Below, piece after piece: positions 53,701 to 60,888 of a DNA stretch of 64,000 nt (position 1 is its first letter; each line of letters starts with the position of its first letter). Source of the stretch: MVRV01 sp964646755 (lineage in GTDB: Bacteria; Desulfobacterota; Syntrophia; Syntrophales; Smithellaceae); NCBI GenBank assembly GCA_964646755.1, contig CAZYIE010000003.1, forward strand, positions 77,128-141,127. The letters are read 5' to 3'. The notes under the pieces are model-generated. The model was not told where the DNA came from. It ran no database searches and saw only the letters and a list, made by a program, of their open reading frames with translations. The position numbers and the translations under genes are program-made.

Positions 53701-54006
53701 GGGCATGCCGGAGAAAAAAGCTTCAAAGGCCGCCAGCCCACCGGCGGATGCGCCGATGCCGACAATCGGGAAATCGGCAGGGATTTTCTCTTTTGTCTCT
53801 GGCATTTCGACCTTCTTTTTCACCGGGGCTTCTTTTTTCGTTTTTGCGCCGGGTGAGGGCACCCGGCCTACAGTTTTTGCTACGCGTGAGGGCACACGGT
53901 CTGCAGTGGCGATTTTTTTACTGCCGGGGGGAGTGACTTTACCGCCGCGTGATGGTTGGCGGCCTACAGTTTTTTTACTTGGAATGTCTTTTTTCTTCCT
54001 AATCAT
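50752..54006 (-). CDS. CheB-CheR-PAS fusion protein
   Basis: The 1084 residues have a low-complexity N-terminus (1-75), CheB methylesterase (about 78-270: IVGIGASAGGLAAFE with Ser about 87, VQHLAPDH, LSGTGSDGTLGIRAI), CheR methyltransferase (about 300-570: LFRDMLIGVTSFFRD, WVPGCSTGEEAYSLAILL, FATDIDSQAI, LISCRNLLIYL), a PAS-like part, a long heptad coiled coil (EELETSNEELKSSNEEMQSVNEELQSTNEELETS) and two PAS domains (about 850-1080). No kinase and no receiver domain. It probably modifies chemoreceptors or other proteins in response to a PAS signal. Repeats of the VGR-V-PS-x-x-AK type are inserted in frame in the first 60 residues and again before the coiled coil. Confidence 0.93.
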   Translation of the reverse strand: MIRKKKDIPSKKTVGRQPSRGGKVTPPGSKKIATADRVPSRVAKTVGRVPSPGAKTKKEAPVKKKVEMPETKEKIPADFPIVGIGASAGGLAAFEAFFSGMPADTDGFGKLSAGPGMAFVLVQHLAPDHKSILTDLIRRYTRMQVFEVEDGMKVLPNCAYIIPPNRDMAFINGTLQLMEPAAPRGQRLPIDFFFRSLAQDQRERAIGVVLSGTGSDGTLGIRAIKGEGGMVIAQSPASTEYDGMPRSAIGTGLVDYELPPAEMPAQIIAYVAQAFGKLQHTGTIPAPKTENALKKIFILLRAQTSHDFSQYKLSTINRRIERRMAVNQIATLDSYVKHLQQTPLEVEALFRDMLIGVTSFFRDSEAFQMLEEQIIPQLFVGRGADSVIRVWVPGCSTGEEAYSLAILLAERQEAMKRSFKVQVFATDIDSQAIATARAGLYPASISADISQERLTRFFATEQDGNAFRIHKSIRDMLVFSEQNVIKNPPFSKLDLISCRNLLIYLGGDLQKKLIPLFHYALNPGGHLFLGTSETVGDFDDLFSVHDRKQKIYQRKDDYHSAGRAALTRFLPPLTAIEVALPQAVGKTIGFRKLPLQELTEQALLKQIALAGALVNGQGDILYLHGRTGLYLEPAPGEAGTNNIIKMAREGLRRDLTAALHKAVGTKDIVRQNGLRVKTNGDFTTINLTIRPMAIGYGASPEAPLYLVILEEASVGRVTSPGEKDMDGVVVGVRPAAAGARASGGKLTSTTPAPHSEKSAARIAQLQQELRAKEEYIQTANEELETSNEELKSSNEEMQSVNEELQSTNEELETSKEELQSVNEELATVNAELQTKVGDLSQANNDMNNLLAGTGIATVFVDHQLNILRFTPTATRIINLIQSDIGRPVAHIVSNLKGYDCLIADVKAVLDNLIPQEREVQTIEGKWYAMRIMPYRTMDNVIEGVVITFVDITEMVKIRESLHKANDLLRLAVVVRDAHDAITVQDLDGRILAWNSGAVRMYGWSEAEALAMNVRDRIPEGLRKDALAKVHQLSQAEILEPHLTKRIAKDGSIVDVSIISTALVNETGKIYAIATTERAKGKKDE
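51842..51870. repeat. In-frame palindromic repeat in the CheB-CheR gene, copy 4
   Basis: CGCCGGGTGAGGTCACCCGG followed by CCTACAG. GCCGGGTG and CACCCGGC arms form a hairpin. Read on the minus strand it encodes VGRVTSPGEK, the same frame as copies 1 to 3. It lies in the linker before the coiled coil. Confidence 0.75.
53842..53969. repeat. In-frame palindromic repeats in the CheB-CheR gene, copies 1-3
   Basis: Three units end in C-TACAG or CTGCAG: 53846-53873 (GCCGGGTGAGGGCACCCGGC, perfect 8-base arms, loop AGGG), 53881-53906 (degenerate, CACGCG...CGTGTG) and 53942-53969 (degenerate, CCGCGTG...GGCGGCC). On the minus strand they read, in one frame, VGRVPSPGAK (residues 46-55), DRVPSRVAK (36-44) and VGRQPSRGGK (14-23). 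Confidence 0.75.
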
Positions 54007-54350
54007 GGCGCATCTCCCCTATAGAAATGTTTAATTGTTTTAGTGCTATGCGTGGATGTCGTAAAAAAGATAACGGCAGCGTGCTGCTCCGCTGAGGTAT
54101 ATGGACTTGCACAGATATGGCTTTGTGATAATACTATGTAAATACAAGAAGTTAGAATAACGGGGGGGGCAGGACTGAATAACTGTGTTTATTACTGATT
54201 TCATTAAACATTAGTCCAACCGTATGGCAAGTAAAGTTGATGAAATTTTTGAGAATCAGATGTATCCGCTTAAACCTGCTATGTATTCTACCTCGCATTA
54301 TCATAAAGTCAATATAATTATTATGGTTTTAATCTCTTAGGGCAATCTAA
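54007..54350. other. AT-rich spacer before the toxin stump
   Basis: There is no gene and no convincing antitoxin frame upstream of the toxin stump. A minus-strand open frame across 54321-54515 is just the reverse of the stump. One GGGGGGGG run lies at about 54163. Confidence 0.4.
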
Positions 54351-54527
54351 TATATTCAAAAAGACCATTTCCAGTCTCATCTGGAGCTGCATCCTCTGAG
54401 CGGCAAGTTGGATGGTTGCCATGCCATCAGCCTCACCGATAAATACCGCATTACACTTACACTGATGATTACCAAAGAGGAAATCATACTGCTTGATATT
54501 GGCAACCATGACCAAGTTTATCGATAA
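54351..54527 (+). pseudogene. C-terminal part of a YafQ/RelE-type toxin
   Basis: From the TAA at 54348-54350 the plus strand reads about 58 codons: YIQKDHFQSHLELHPLSGKLDG, CHAISLTDKYRITLTLMITKEEI and ILLDIGNHDQVYR, then TAA at 54525-54527. The LHPLSGKLDG-x-x-A-I-S...DKYRI...LLDIGxHDxVYR pattern is the conserved half of YafQ/RelE/HigB-type mRNA interferases. There is no start codon, the frame is closed by stops at 54348 and a little further up, and no antitoxin gene is seen. It is a remnant, not a gene. Confidence 0.75.
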
Positions 54528-54649
54528 TCCCGCTATGGGAATTAGAACCGTTCGTGAGTTAGTCAGTACTCTCTTCCAGGTATTAAAGTCAATATTATAC
54601 GCGGTCTGATTGTGAAATAAGTACGCATTAAGCAGATGAGCATCTTTTC

Positions 54650-55354
54650 TTACTCGGCAATAGCAGCTTTGAGCGTTCGCGCCAGCTTTCTATCTTCAAA
54701 TACTTTTTCAATGGCATCGGCCAGGGCAATATTTATTTGTTCTTCGAGACGCGCTTCGGAAAACGAAACATGTTCAAGTGAAGTATTGCTTTCCACAGAA
54801 CTCCGGTACAGGATCTTTCCTTTGGCCGTATCGGCAACTACCAGAGTCAGCTTCATCGCCGCTTTATAAGAATCAGTGGGAAATCCCTTCCGGCAAGTCA
54901 ATTCCATTTCTTCTATAGTTCCGCCGATAACAACCTTGCTGTTAACTTTGGGTATTGTTTCTTCCTTCAAATCCCATTGTCCGGCATCACTGGAAATTTT
55001 ATATCCGGCCTTGCTCAAGTATCTCTTTATCCCGGAAGCTACAGCCTGTGTCGGTTTTGTATATTTGGGCAGCACCAGAGTTTTCATACCGTCTTTCTCC
55101 ACAACTCGTCCTATAACCATCGGTTCATTTACCTTTCGGGTATCAACAAATTCAGCTATGGCAATTACGGTATTAAGCCCTTTATTCTCGTTTTTCAAAT
55201 ATCCAGGGATATTGGCTTTTCCGGCATCATAATTCATATTGACACTGTGAAGCCGCGATGCGCAACCGGTTATTCCCAAACAACAGACCAGCAATCCCAG
55301 CACTGCAATGCCCAACAAATTATTTCCAGATACTGACAATCTAATTTTATTCAT
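54650..55354 (-). CDS. DUF4410 family lipoprotein
   Basis: The start is the ATG 55352-55354 behind AAAGGAGAGG; a longer frame reaches 55390. The 234 residues have a lipoprotein signal (MNKIRLSVSGNNLLGIAVLGLLVCCLGITGC, lipobox ITGC). The DUF4410 domain runs from about residue 50 to the end, with IAEFVDTRKVNEPMVIGRVV, VVIGGTIEEMELTCRKGFPTD, VVADTAKGKILYRSSVESN and the helical end LADAIEKVFEDRKLARTLKAAIAE. The family is of unknown function, periplasmic. It is transcribed in the same direction as the K+ channel and patatin and is separated from the former by 14 bases. Confidence 0.82.
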   Translation of the reverse strand: MNKIRLSVSGNNLLGIAVLGLLVCCLGITGCASRLHSVNMNYDAGKANIPGYLKNENKGLNTVIAIAEFVDTRKVNEPMVIGRVVEKDGMKTLVLPKYTKPTQAVASGIKRYLSKAGYKISSDAGQWDLKEETIPKVNSKVVIGGTIEEMELTCRKGFPTDSYKAAMKLTLVVADTAKGKILYRSSVESNTSLEHVSFSEARLEEQINIALADAIEKVFEDRKLARTLKAAIAE

Positions 55355-55367
55355 ACTTTCCTCTCCT

Positions 55368-56366
55368 TTATATAATACATACTTCAGCAAAACGTTTTAC
55401 ATTTATATCCTCACCCAGGGCAATAATTCTGTCACCACTGGCAATAATGTAACTGGCTTGCGGATTAAAAATCATCTTTTCCGTATCTTTTTTTACAGCC
55501 ACAATAATCAAGCCGTAACTCTGACGCACTTCCGATTCTTCGATGGATTGGCCGATAAGTCTCGATCCGTCACATACGGCAACCTCCTCCATGCGCAACT
55601 CTAAATTTTGCCGCGAAGTGGTAATTTCAATGAAATCGAGCATTGCCGGACGTAAAATAGCCATGGCCATTCTTGATCCACCCAGAGCATAGGGAGACAT
55701 GACCCTGTTAGCCCCTGCCCGGATAAGCCGGTGCTCTGATTCTTCTTCTTCTGACCTCGAAAGAATATATATTTTCTGGTTAAGCTCTTTCGCCGTTAAA
55801 ATCACATAGAGATTTTCCGCATCCGTCGGCAAAACACAAACTATCCCTTTTGCTCTTTTAATTCCTGCTTCAATCAAAGTTTTATCCTGAGTCGCATCTC
55901 CCTTGCAATAGATAAAGCCTTCATCTTGAATTTTCTGAATTATCTCCGGATTGCTATCCACAACGACAAACGGCATCTTTGCGCCGGCTAATTCGCGGCA
56001 AATTAATAATCCGATTCGCCCGGAACCGCATATGATGTAATGATTGTTCATTTTACCGATCATTTTCTGCAATTTTCCCCTCCCTAATATTCTGCGTAAA
56101 CGGCCTTCAATGATAAGCTCTGTAATTAAACTGAATGAATAAAGCATCGTGCCCACACCGAAAATTATTACCGCAATAGCGAATATTTTCCCGGCGGCGG
56201 TTCTGGGCGTAAAATCACCATACCCTACGGTTGCCATCGTGGTAATGGTCGTATAAAAAGAATCCAGAACACTCCAGCCTTCAATTAAATAAAAACCAAG
56301 CGTACCGGTAATCAATACGGTAACCAATATTAAAAGAGCCAATCTCAGTTTATGTGTAAGAATCAA
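55368..56366 (-). CDS. Potassium channel with RCK (TrkA) domains
   Basis: The start codon is a TTG at 56364-56366, which overlaps the patatin stop as TTGA. The 332 residues have two membrane helices (about 9-28 and 70-90) flanking the selectivity filter TVGYGD (TTITTMATVGYGDFTPRTAAG, about residues 42-60). A cytoplasmic RCK/TrkA-N domain (NHYIICGSGRIGLLICRELAG, GDATQDKTLIEAGIKRAKGIVCVLPTDAENLYVILTA) and a TrkA-C domain (LRMEEVAVCDGSRLIGQSIEESEVRQSYGLIIVAV...IIASGDRIIALGE) follow. The layout is that of MthK/GsuK-like channels, gated by ligand or nucleotide. It is coupled to the patatin gene. Confidence 0.92.
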   Translation of the reverse strand: MILTHKLRLALLILVTVLITGTLGFYLIEGWSVLDSFYTTITTMATVGYGDFTPRTAAGKIFAIAVIIFGVGTMLYSFSLITELIIEGRLRRILGRGKLQKMIGKMNNHYIICGSGRIGLLICRELAGAKMPFVVVDSNPEIIQKIQDEGFIYCKGDATQDKTLIEAGIKRAKGIVCVLPTDAENLYVILTAKELNQKIYILSRSEEEESEHRLIRAGANRVMSPYALGGSRMAMAILRPAMLDFIEITTSRQNLELRMEEVAVCDGSRLIGQSIEESEVRQSYGLIIVAVKKDTEKMIFNPQASYIIASGDRIIALGEDINVKRFAEVCII

Positions 56367-57292
56367 ATTATCTCTTCTCCCGTATCTTCAATTATGGCCT
56401 TCAAATGCGGCATCATAAAAGCCATTGCCTGGCGGCCTTCTTCTATGGCTTCGGCGGCGCGATTGAATTCCAGAAGACCTATCTGGGAAAGCCGCGGCGA
56501 AATGAGCATATCCGGCGGGTCACCGGCAAGCCGTTGCTTGGTCATGCGATCCTGCATTATATTCAAAGATGCGGCAATAACATTAAATATAGAATGTTCA
56601 TCTTCCAATGCTTTTTGTTCAACACCTTTCCCCTTGGGCAGAAAATTTTTACTAAAGAAGCCGGCAAACTTGCCGGTTTCTTTTTTACCGGCCTTACTGT
56701 TTCTATTTTTTTGTTTTCCGCGATTGATATACCGGGGCAAACCGATCAGCTCGGAATTAAGATTTACGGCAATAACAACATCCGCTCCCATTGCCCGGCA
56801 AAGCGATACCGGCACCGGATTAACCAACCCGCCATCAACCAGCCAATGGTCTTTATATTTGCAGGGGGTAAATATGCCCGGCATGGAAATACTGGCACGA
56901 ACCGCGTCCATTAAGGAACCATCCTTCAGCCATATTTCCCTTCCGGTCATTATGTCTGTGGAAACCGCCGCAAAAGGAATTGCCAAGTCTTCAATGTTGG
57001 CATCGGAAAAATTATTGCGGAAATGATTAATGATTTTATCTCCTTCGATAAAGCCGGAACGGGGAAAAAGCAAATCCATAAAACCGATAATATCCGTCCA
57101 GGTAAGTGAGCGCACCATTTTTTCCAGGCCCGCCATAAAATTTCCGGCGAGCGCCCCTCCGACCAGAGCCCCGACTGATGTACCGCAAACGATATCAATA
57201 TGAATATTCGCTTCCTGCAGGCATTGAATAACACCGATGTGCGCCCATCCCCTGGCCGAACCACTACCGAGCGCCAAACCAAGTTTTTTCAA
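56363..57292 (-). CDS. Patatin-like phospholipase (RssA family)
   Basis: The start is TTG at 57290-57292, eight bases after GGAGG; no in-frame ATG fits better. The 309 residues begin with the oxyanion motif GSGSARGWAHIGVIQCLQ and the nucleophile serine in CGTSVGALVGGALAG, while the catalytic Asp is in WLVDGGLVNPVPVSLCR. The insert near residues 185-220 is basic (NRGKQKNRNSKAGKKETGK). It is presumably a lipid acyl hydrolase in the cytoplasm or at the inner membrane. It is translationally coupled to the K+ channel gene after it, a pairing that suggests but does not prove a membrane-related role. Confidence 0.88.
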   Translation of the reverse strand: MKKLGLALGSGSARGWAHIGVIQCLQEANIHIDIVCGTSVGALVGGALAGNFMAGLEKMVRSLTWTDIIGFMDLLFPRSGFIEGDKIINHFRNNFSDANIEDLAIPFAAVSTDIMTGREIWLKDGSLMDAVRASISMPGIFTPCKYKDHWLVDGGLVNPVPVSLCRAMGADVVIAVNLNSELIGLPRYINRGKQKNRNSKAGKKETGKFAGFFSKNFLPKGKGVEQKALEDEHSIFNVIAASLNIMQDRMTKQRLAGDPPDMLISPRLSQIGLLEFNRAAEAIEEGRQAMAFMMPHLKAIIEDTGEEII

Positions 57293-57316
57293 TCCTCATA
57301 CCTCCATATCATTGTT

Positions 57317-58504
57317 TTATATAAGCCCGGCCAGGAATCTCCCCGCAGAAATAATCCTTCCCCCTTTTTCCAACAGATCCACATTAACCTTTTTTACGAC
57401 TTGATAAATATAGGGAATTGACAGCCTGTCCCGAAAATAGAGGAGGTTAGGGGATAAAACAGTATCATTCATTTTTACTTCGACGGCAAACCATGGCTTG
57501 CCGTCAATGGTCACGAGAAAATCAACTTCCCGTTTATCCACATCTCTTAGATAAGAAAGTTCCGCCCGGTAGCCCTCGTGATCGGTGATGAAATGCACGA
57601 ACTTCAGAAGGTGTGATGCTATCATGTTCTCTAAACGGTTCGCTTCATCCGCCACTTCCGACCAGTCCCAAAGATAAAGTTTCGGCTCTTTTTTAAGCGA
57701 ACGGATTGTCTTTGAGGAGTACGGGTAGATCCGGAAGTGATAATAGAATGCTTCCAGAATATCCATCCAGTGGGTAACGGCGCGATGGCTGACTTCCAGG
57801 TCTTCCCGGATGGAATTGAGCGAGAGGCGCGAGCCCACCTTTGCGGGCAGGATGTCGCTTAATAGTTTCATGTTACCGATATCACGAATTGCTTCTATAT
57901 CCTGTATGTCTTCCCGGAACATCCTTTCGATTTTCTCATTGTGCCAGCGTCTGAGCTGCCGTGGGCTCTGTTTGGTGAATGGTTCGGGAAAACCTCCGAA
58001 GGTATCAAGCGCATCCAGGGTATCCTGATGAAAATCCCGATCCAGTATTAACTCGCCGAAAACTGGGCAAATATCGGGCATACCTTCCATTTCGGACAAA
58101 GTGAAGGGGTGCAGTCGGTAGTAATGATACCTTCCCTGCAGAGAATCGCCACCTCTCCTGTAAAGGTCAAGCCGTGCACTGCCTGTAACGATGAACTTGA
58201 ATTTCTCTTTATGTTTGTCGTACTCTCCCTTAATGAGCCCCTTCCACTGCCTGTGCTTGTGAATCTCATCAAAGATCAGGAGTTCTGCATCACCTGGCCA
58301 GGTTGCGGCCATGATTGTCTTTCGGTCGGCCCGGTTGTCCCAATTGAAGTAGGCAGGATTTTTGAAGCTAGTTCCCACAAAATTACGACAGAGGGTAGTC
58401 TTCCCCACTTGGCGCGGCCCGCCCAAAAAGACCATCTTGTCTTTCAAATCATCCAAAATGTACTGTGTAATGTATCGGTCTTTCAGCATGGTCATATTAT
58501 ACAT
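57317..58504 (-). CDS. AAA-type ATPase with DUF4143 domain
   Basis: The 395 residues have an N-terminal ATPase with Walker A GGPRQVGKTTL (about residues 28-38) and Walker B ELLIFDEIHKHRQW, then the arginine and sensor region VTGSARLDLYRRGGDSLQGRYHYYRLHPFTLSE. The C-terminal DUF4143 part has EVDFLVTIDGKPWFAVEVKM, a nuclease-like D...E-x-K pattern. These proteins are common and sporadic in bacteria, often in accessory regions, with no settled function. It follows the acyl-CoA ligase locus with a fold-back element between. Confidence 0.9.
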   Translation of the reverse strand: MYNMTMLKDRYITQYILDDLKDKMVFLGGPRQVGKTTLCRNFVGTSFKNPAYFNWDNRADRKTIMAATWPGDAELLIFDEIHKHRQWKGLIKGEYDKHKEKFKFIVTGSARLDLYRRGGDSLQGRYHYYRLHPFTLSEMEGMPDICPVFGELILDRDFHQDTLDALDTFGGFPEPFTKQSPRQLRRWHNEKIERMFREDIQDIEAIRDIGNMKLLSDILPAKVGSRLSLNSIREDLEVSHRAVTHWMDILEAFYYHFRIYPYSSKTIRSLKKEPKLYLWDWSEVADEANRLENMIASHLLKFVHFITDHEGYRAELSYLRDVDKREVDFLVTIDGKPWFAVEVKMNDTVLSPNLLYFRDRLSIPYIYQVVKKVNVDLLEKGGRIISAGRFLAGLI

Positions 58505-58640
58505 GGTATTTGCCTGAAAGCAAAATAATTAGCGTATAATTTTGCTTTCAGGGGAAAAAGGTTGTAAAATGACACAACCTAGCTTTCGACCCGCCAATTC
58601 ATGATTTGGAGAACATCAATGATAAGAATCGTCAAAGTCC
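58505..58640. other. Short spacer before the fold-back element
   Basis: The spacer from the ATPase start has a direct repeat GCTTTCAGGG/TTGCTTTCAG (TTTGCCTGAAAGCAAAATAAT and AATTTTGCTTTCAGGGG, an inverted pair GCTTTCAG/CTGAAAGC). It could be an operator of the ATPase gene. Nothing else is seen. Confidence 0.4.
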
Positions 58641-58833
58641 AGTGGCCCCCCGGCAGAGAGACTGTGTCGCAATTCATTTTTGTGTCATTTCGAAGCGAAG
58701 CGAGAAATCTTGCTTTCAATAAATTCAGTATCTTAAGATTCCTCACATACCCCACTCGCTTTGCTCAGGGCTTCGGTTCACCGGAATGACATTTTTTCTA
58801 ATTGCGACGCAGTCTCAGAACCGGGAGACCACT
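58641..58833. repeat. MITE-like fold-back element, copy B
   Basis: Terminal inverted repeats of 34 bases with about 26-27 matches: AGTGGCCCCCCGGCAGAGAG... at 58641-58674 and the complement at 58800-58833. The innermost 17 bases, GAGACTGTGTCGCAATT, match copy A's GAGACTGTGTC end. The interior differs from copy A (CGAAGCGAAGCGAGAAATC, ACTCGCTTTGCTCAGGGC). It lies just after the acyl-CoA ligase stop. Confidence 0.7.
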
Positions 58834-58843
58834 GGAAACGGAA

Positions 58844-60670
58844 TTATTCTTTGTAGAGATTTTCCAGCATGTCCCCATATTTTTCCATGACCACCTGACG
58901 TTTGAGTTTCATGGTTTGGGTAAGCATGCCGTTATCCACGGTAAAATCTTCCATAATAAACGCAAATTTGTGGGGAATTTCGTATGATCCAATTGTTTTT
59001 TTGAGATGGTTTTGGACCTCAGCGGTTAGCAAATCCTTAAAATTCCGTCCGGCGGGATTAGCAGGATCGAAAAGATCTTTGGGCTCGACGGACAAATTCA
59101 GCTCGTTGGCTATATTTTGCAATAATTTCATGTCGGGCACAATCAGTCCCACATTGTAGTCACGCCCGGCTCCGGTGATCACGACGTTTAAAACCCAGGG
59201 CAAAACCTTCATTTCCAGCTCAATGGTATCCGGATGGATATATTTACCATTGGCAAGTTTATACTCTTCCTTGAACCGGCCGGTGATGAATAAAAAACCA
59301 TCATCATCCAATCGTCCCCGATCTCCCGTACGCACCCCGCGCATTCCGTTCATTTCCACTATTACTTCTTTTGTTTTTTCCGGTTTGTTGTGGTAGCCGA
59401 TCATACATTGCGGCCCAAAACAAATGATCTCGCCATCGTTGCCGGACTCACCGGTGCGCGACCGATCAATCACAACTTTGGTTTTATTGATCGGTTTCCC
59501 AACTGATCCTAAACGATTTCCCATTAACGGGGAGTTAACGGTAATAGCCGGGGATGTTTCGCTCAAACCATAGGCATCAAAGGTCGGAATCCCCACATCG
59601 ATGAAGAATTTGGCAATTTCCACGTTCATGGGGGCGCTGCCGGTAACCGCGCATTCCAGGCAACCGCCAAAACGGGCTCTAATCTTTTTTAAGACGATCG
59701 CATCCAGGATTTTGTACTTTAAAGTCACTTTGCCTGTTTCCCGTTTGAGTTTTGCTGCCGCCAGCGCTGCTTCAAAGAGTTTTAATTTTAACCCGCCTTC
59801 TTCCCTCATTTTGGCCCAGACCCCGTTATAGACCTTATTAAAGACCCGGGGCACGGATATCATGAAGGTTGGTTGAATTTTGGGTAAGTCATCAATGAGA
59901 GTCTCGACCGACCCCATAATTCCCAGGGAAGCTCCTCTCCTGACAAAACCGTGTAAATCAGCGGTAATCCCGAAAGAGTGGGCCCAGGGCAGCATGGAGA
60001 TGCAACGGCTTTTTTCGGTTAAGTTGGTAAACCAGGCCAGGCCGGCTTTGACATTTTCCGCCAGACTTCCATGGGAAAGAAGGACTCCTTTGGGTTCGCC
60101 TGTAGTGCCTGAAGTATAGATAAGAACAGCAACGTCCGTCGGTTTTGGTTTAAGAGAAGCTACGGGTTTTGCCGCTCCTTTTTTCTCTAGTCCTTCCATG
60201 GAGTTTTCCCCGGAACCTTCGATCAGGATGATTTTTTTCAGTGTGGGAATCTCGGCGGGGAAATTTTTCACTTTTTCCAACACTTCCGGCTTGGATACAA
60301 GCAACACCTTGATGGCGGCATCCTTCACAATATACTTCCACATCGTCACCAATTCTTTTTCATACATCGGCACATAGGCGGCGCCTAAACCCTGGGTGGC
60401 TATCTCTCCGATCAGCCATTCCTTGCGGTTATTGGCTATTATCCCGACGGTGTCTCCAGGTTTAACACCTATCGCTGACAATCCCGCCCGCAGATTATCC
60501 ACCCGGGTGGCGATTTGACTGTATGTTACCCATTGATACACCCCGGCGCCGTCTTTCTCGCCAATCAACAGATTATTGGGATATTTCGCGGCACTATTTT
60601 CAAAAATCTCCACCAAGTTGTCCGGGGCCTCATACGTGTTTTTATACTCACCATACTCAAAAATCGCCAT
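58844..60670 (-). CDS. Long-chain acyl-CoA ligase (AMP-forming)
   Basis: I start at the ATG 60668-60670, nine bases after GGAGG; a GTG three codons earlier touches the ribosome site. The 608 residues show the AMP-binding P-loop IYTSGTTGEPKGVLLSHGSL, then SMLPWAHSFGI, ECAVTGSAPMN, FDAYGLSETSPAITVNSP and GDRGRLDDDGFLFITGRFKEEYKLANGKYI with the catalytic lysine region near MKLKRQVV. The enzyme activates fatty or aromatic acids to CoA thioesters with ATP. The layout is that of long-chain FadD-type ligases; the acid is not known. Confidence 0.94.
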   Translation of the reverse strand: MAIFEYGEYKNTYEAPDNLVEIFENSAAKYPNNLLIGEKDGAGVYQWVTYSQIATRVDNLRAGLSAIGVKPGDTVGIIANNRKEWLIGEIATQGLGAAYVPMYEKELVTMWKYIVKDAAIKVLLVSKPEVLEKVKNFPAEIPTLKKIILIEGSGENSMEGLEKKGAAKPVASLKPKPTDVAVLIYTSGTTGEPKGVLLSHGSLAENVKAGLAWFTNLTEKSRCISMLPWAHSFGITADLHGFVRRGASLGIMGSVETLIDDLPKIQPTFMISVPRVFNKVYNGVWAKMREEGGLKLKLFEAALAAAKLKRETGKVTLKYKILDAIVLKKIRARFGGCLECAVTGSAPMNVEIAKFFIDVGIPTFDAYGLSETSPAITVNSPLMGNRLGSVGKPINKTKVVIDRSRTGESGNDGEIICFGPQCMIGYHNKPEKTKEVIVEMNGMRGVRTGDRGRLDDDGFLFITGRFKEEYKLANGKYIHPDTIELEMKVLPWVLNVVITGAGRDYNVGLIVPDMKLLQNIANELNLSVEPKDLFDPANPAGRNFKDLLTAEVQNHLKKTIGSYEIPHKFAFIMEDFTVDNGMLTQTMKLKRQVVMEKYGDMLENLYKE

Positions 60671-60888
60671 ACTCTTCACCCTCCTTTTCGAATTTTTGTT
60701 ATTTCAAACTTATTGAAAGCTTGATTCAGTGAAGCAAGACACCCTTTCACCACGACACAAACAGGTTTACATCATGCGCCGTGGAATGTGTTGATATTTA
60801 ACGCTCCCCCTGCCGGGTGTCGCTTCCTGGATCAATTCCACTAACGCTGTAAACTGCACTTCGCTTGTTTTCAGCGAGTGTCATTGAT

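Noticed and set aside
54321..54515. 64-codon minus-strand frame
   Set aside because: It is the reverse of the YafQ/RelE toxin remnant, which has the meaningful sequence.
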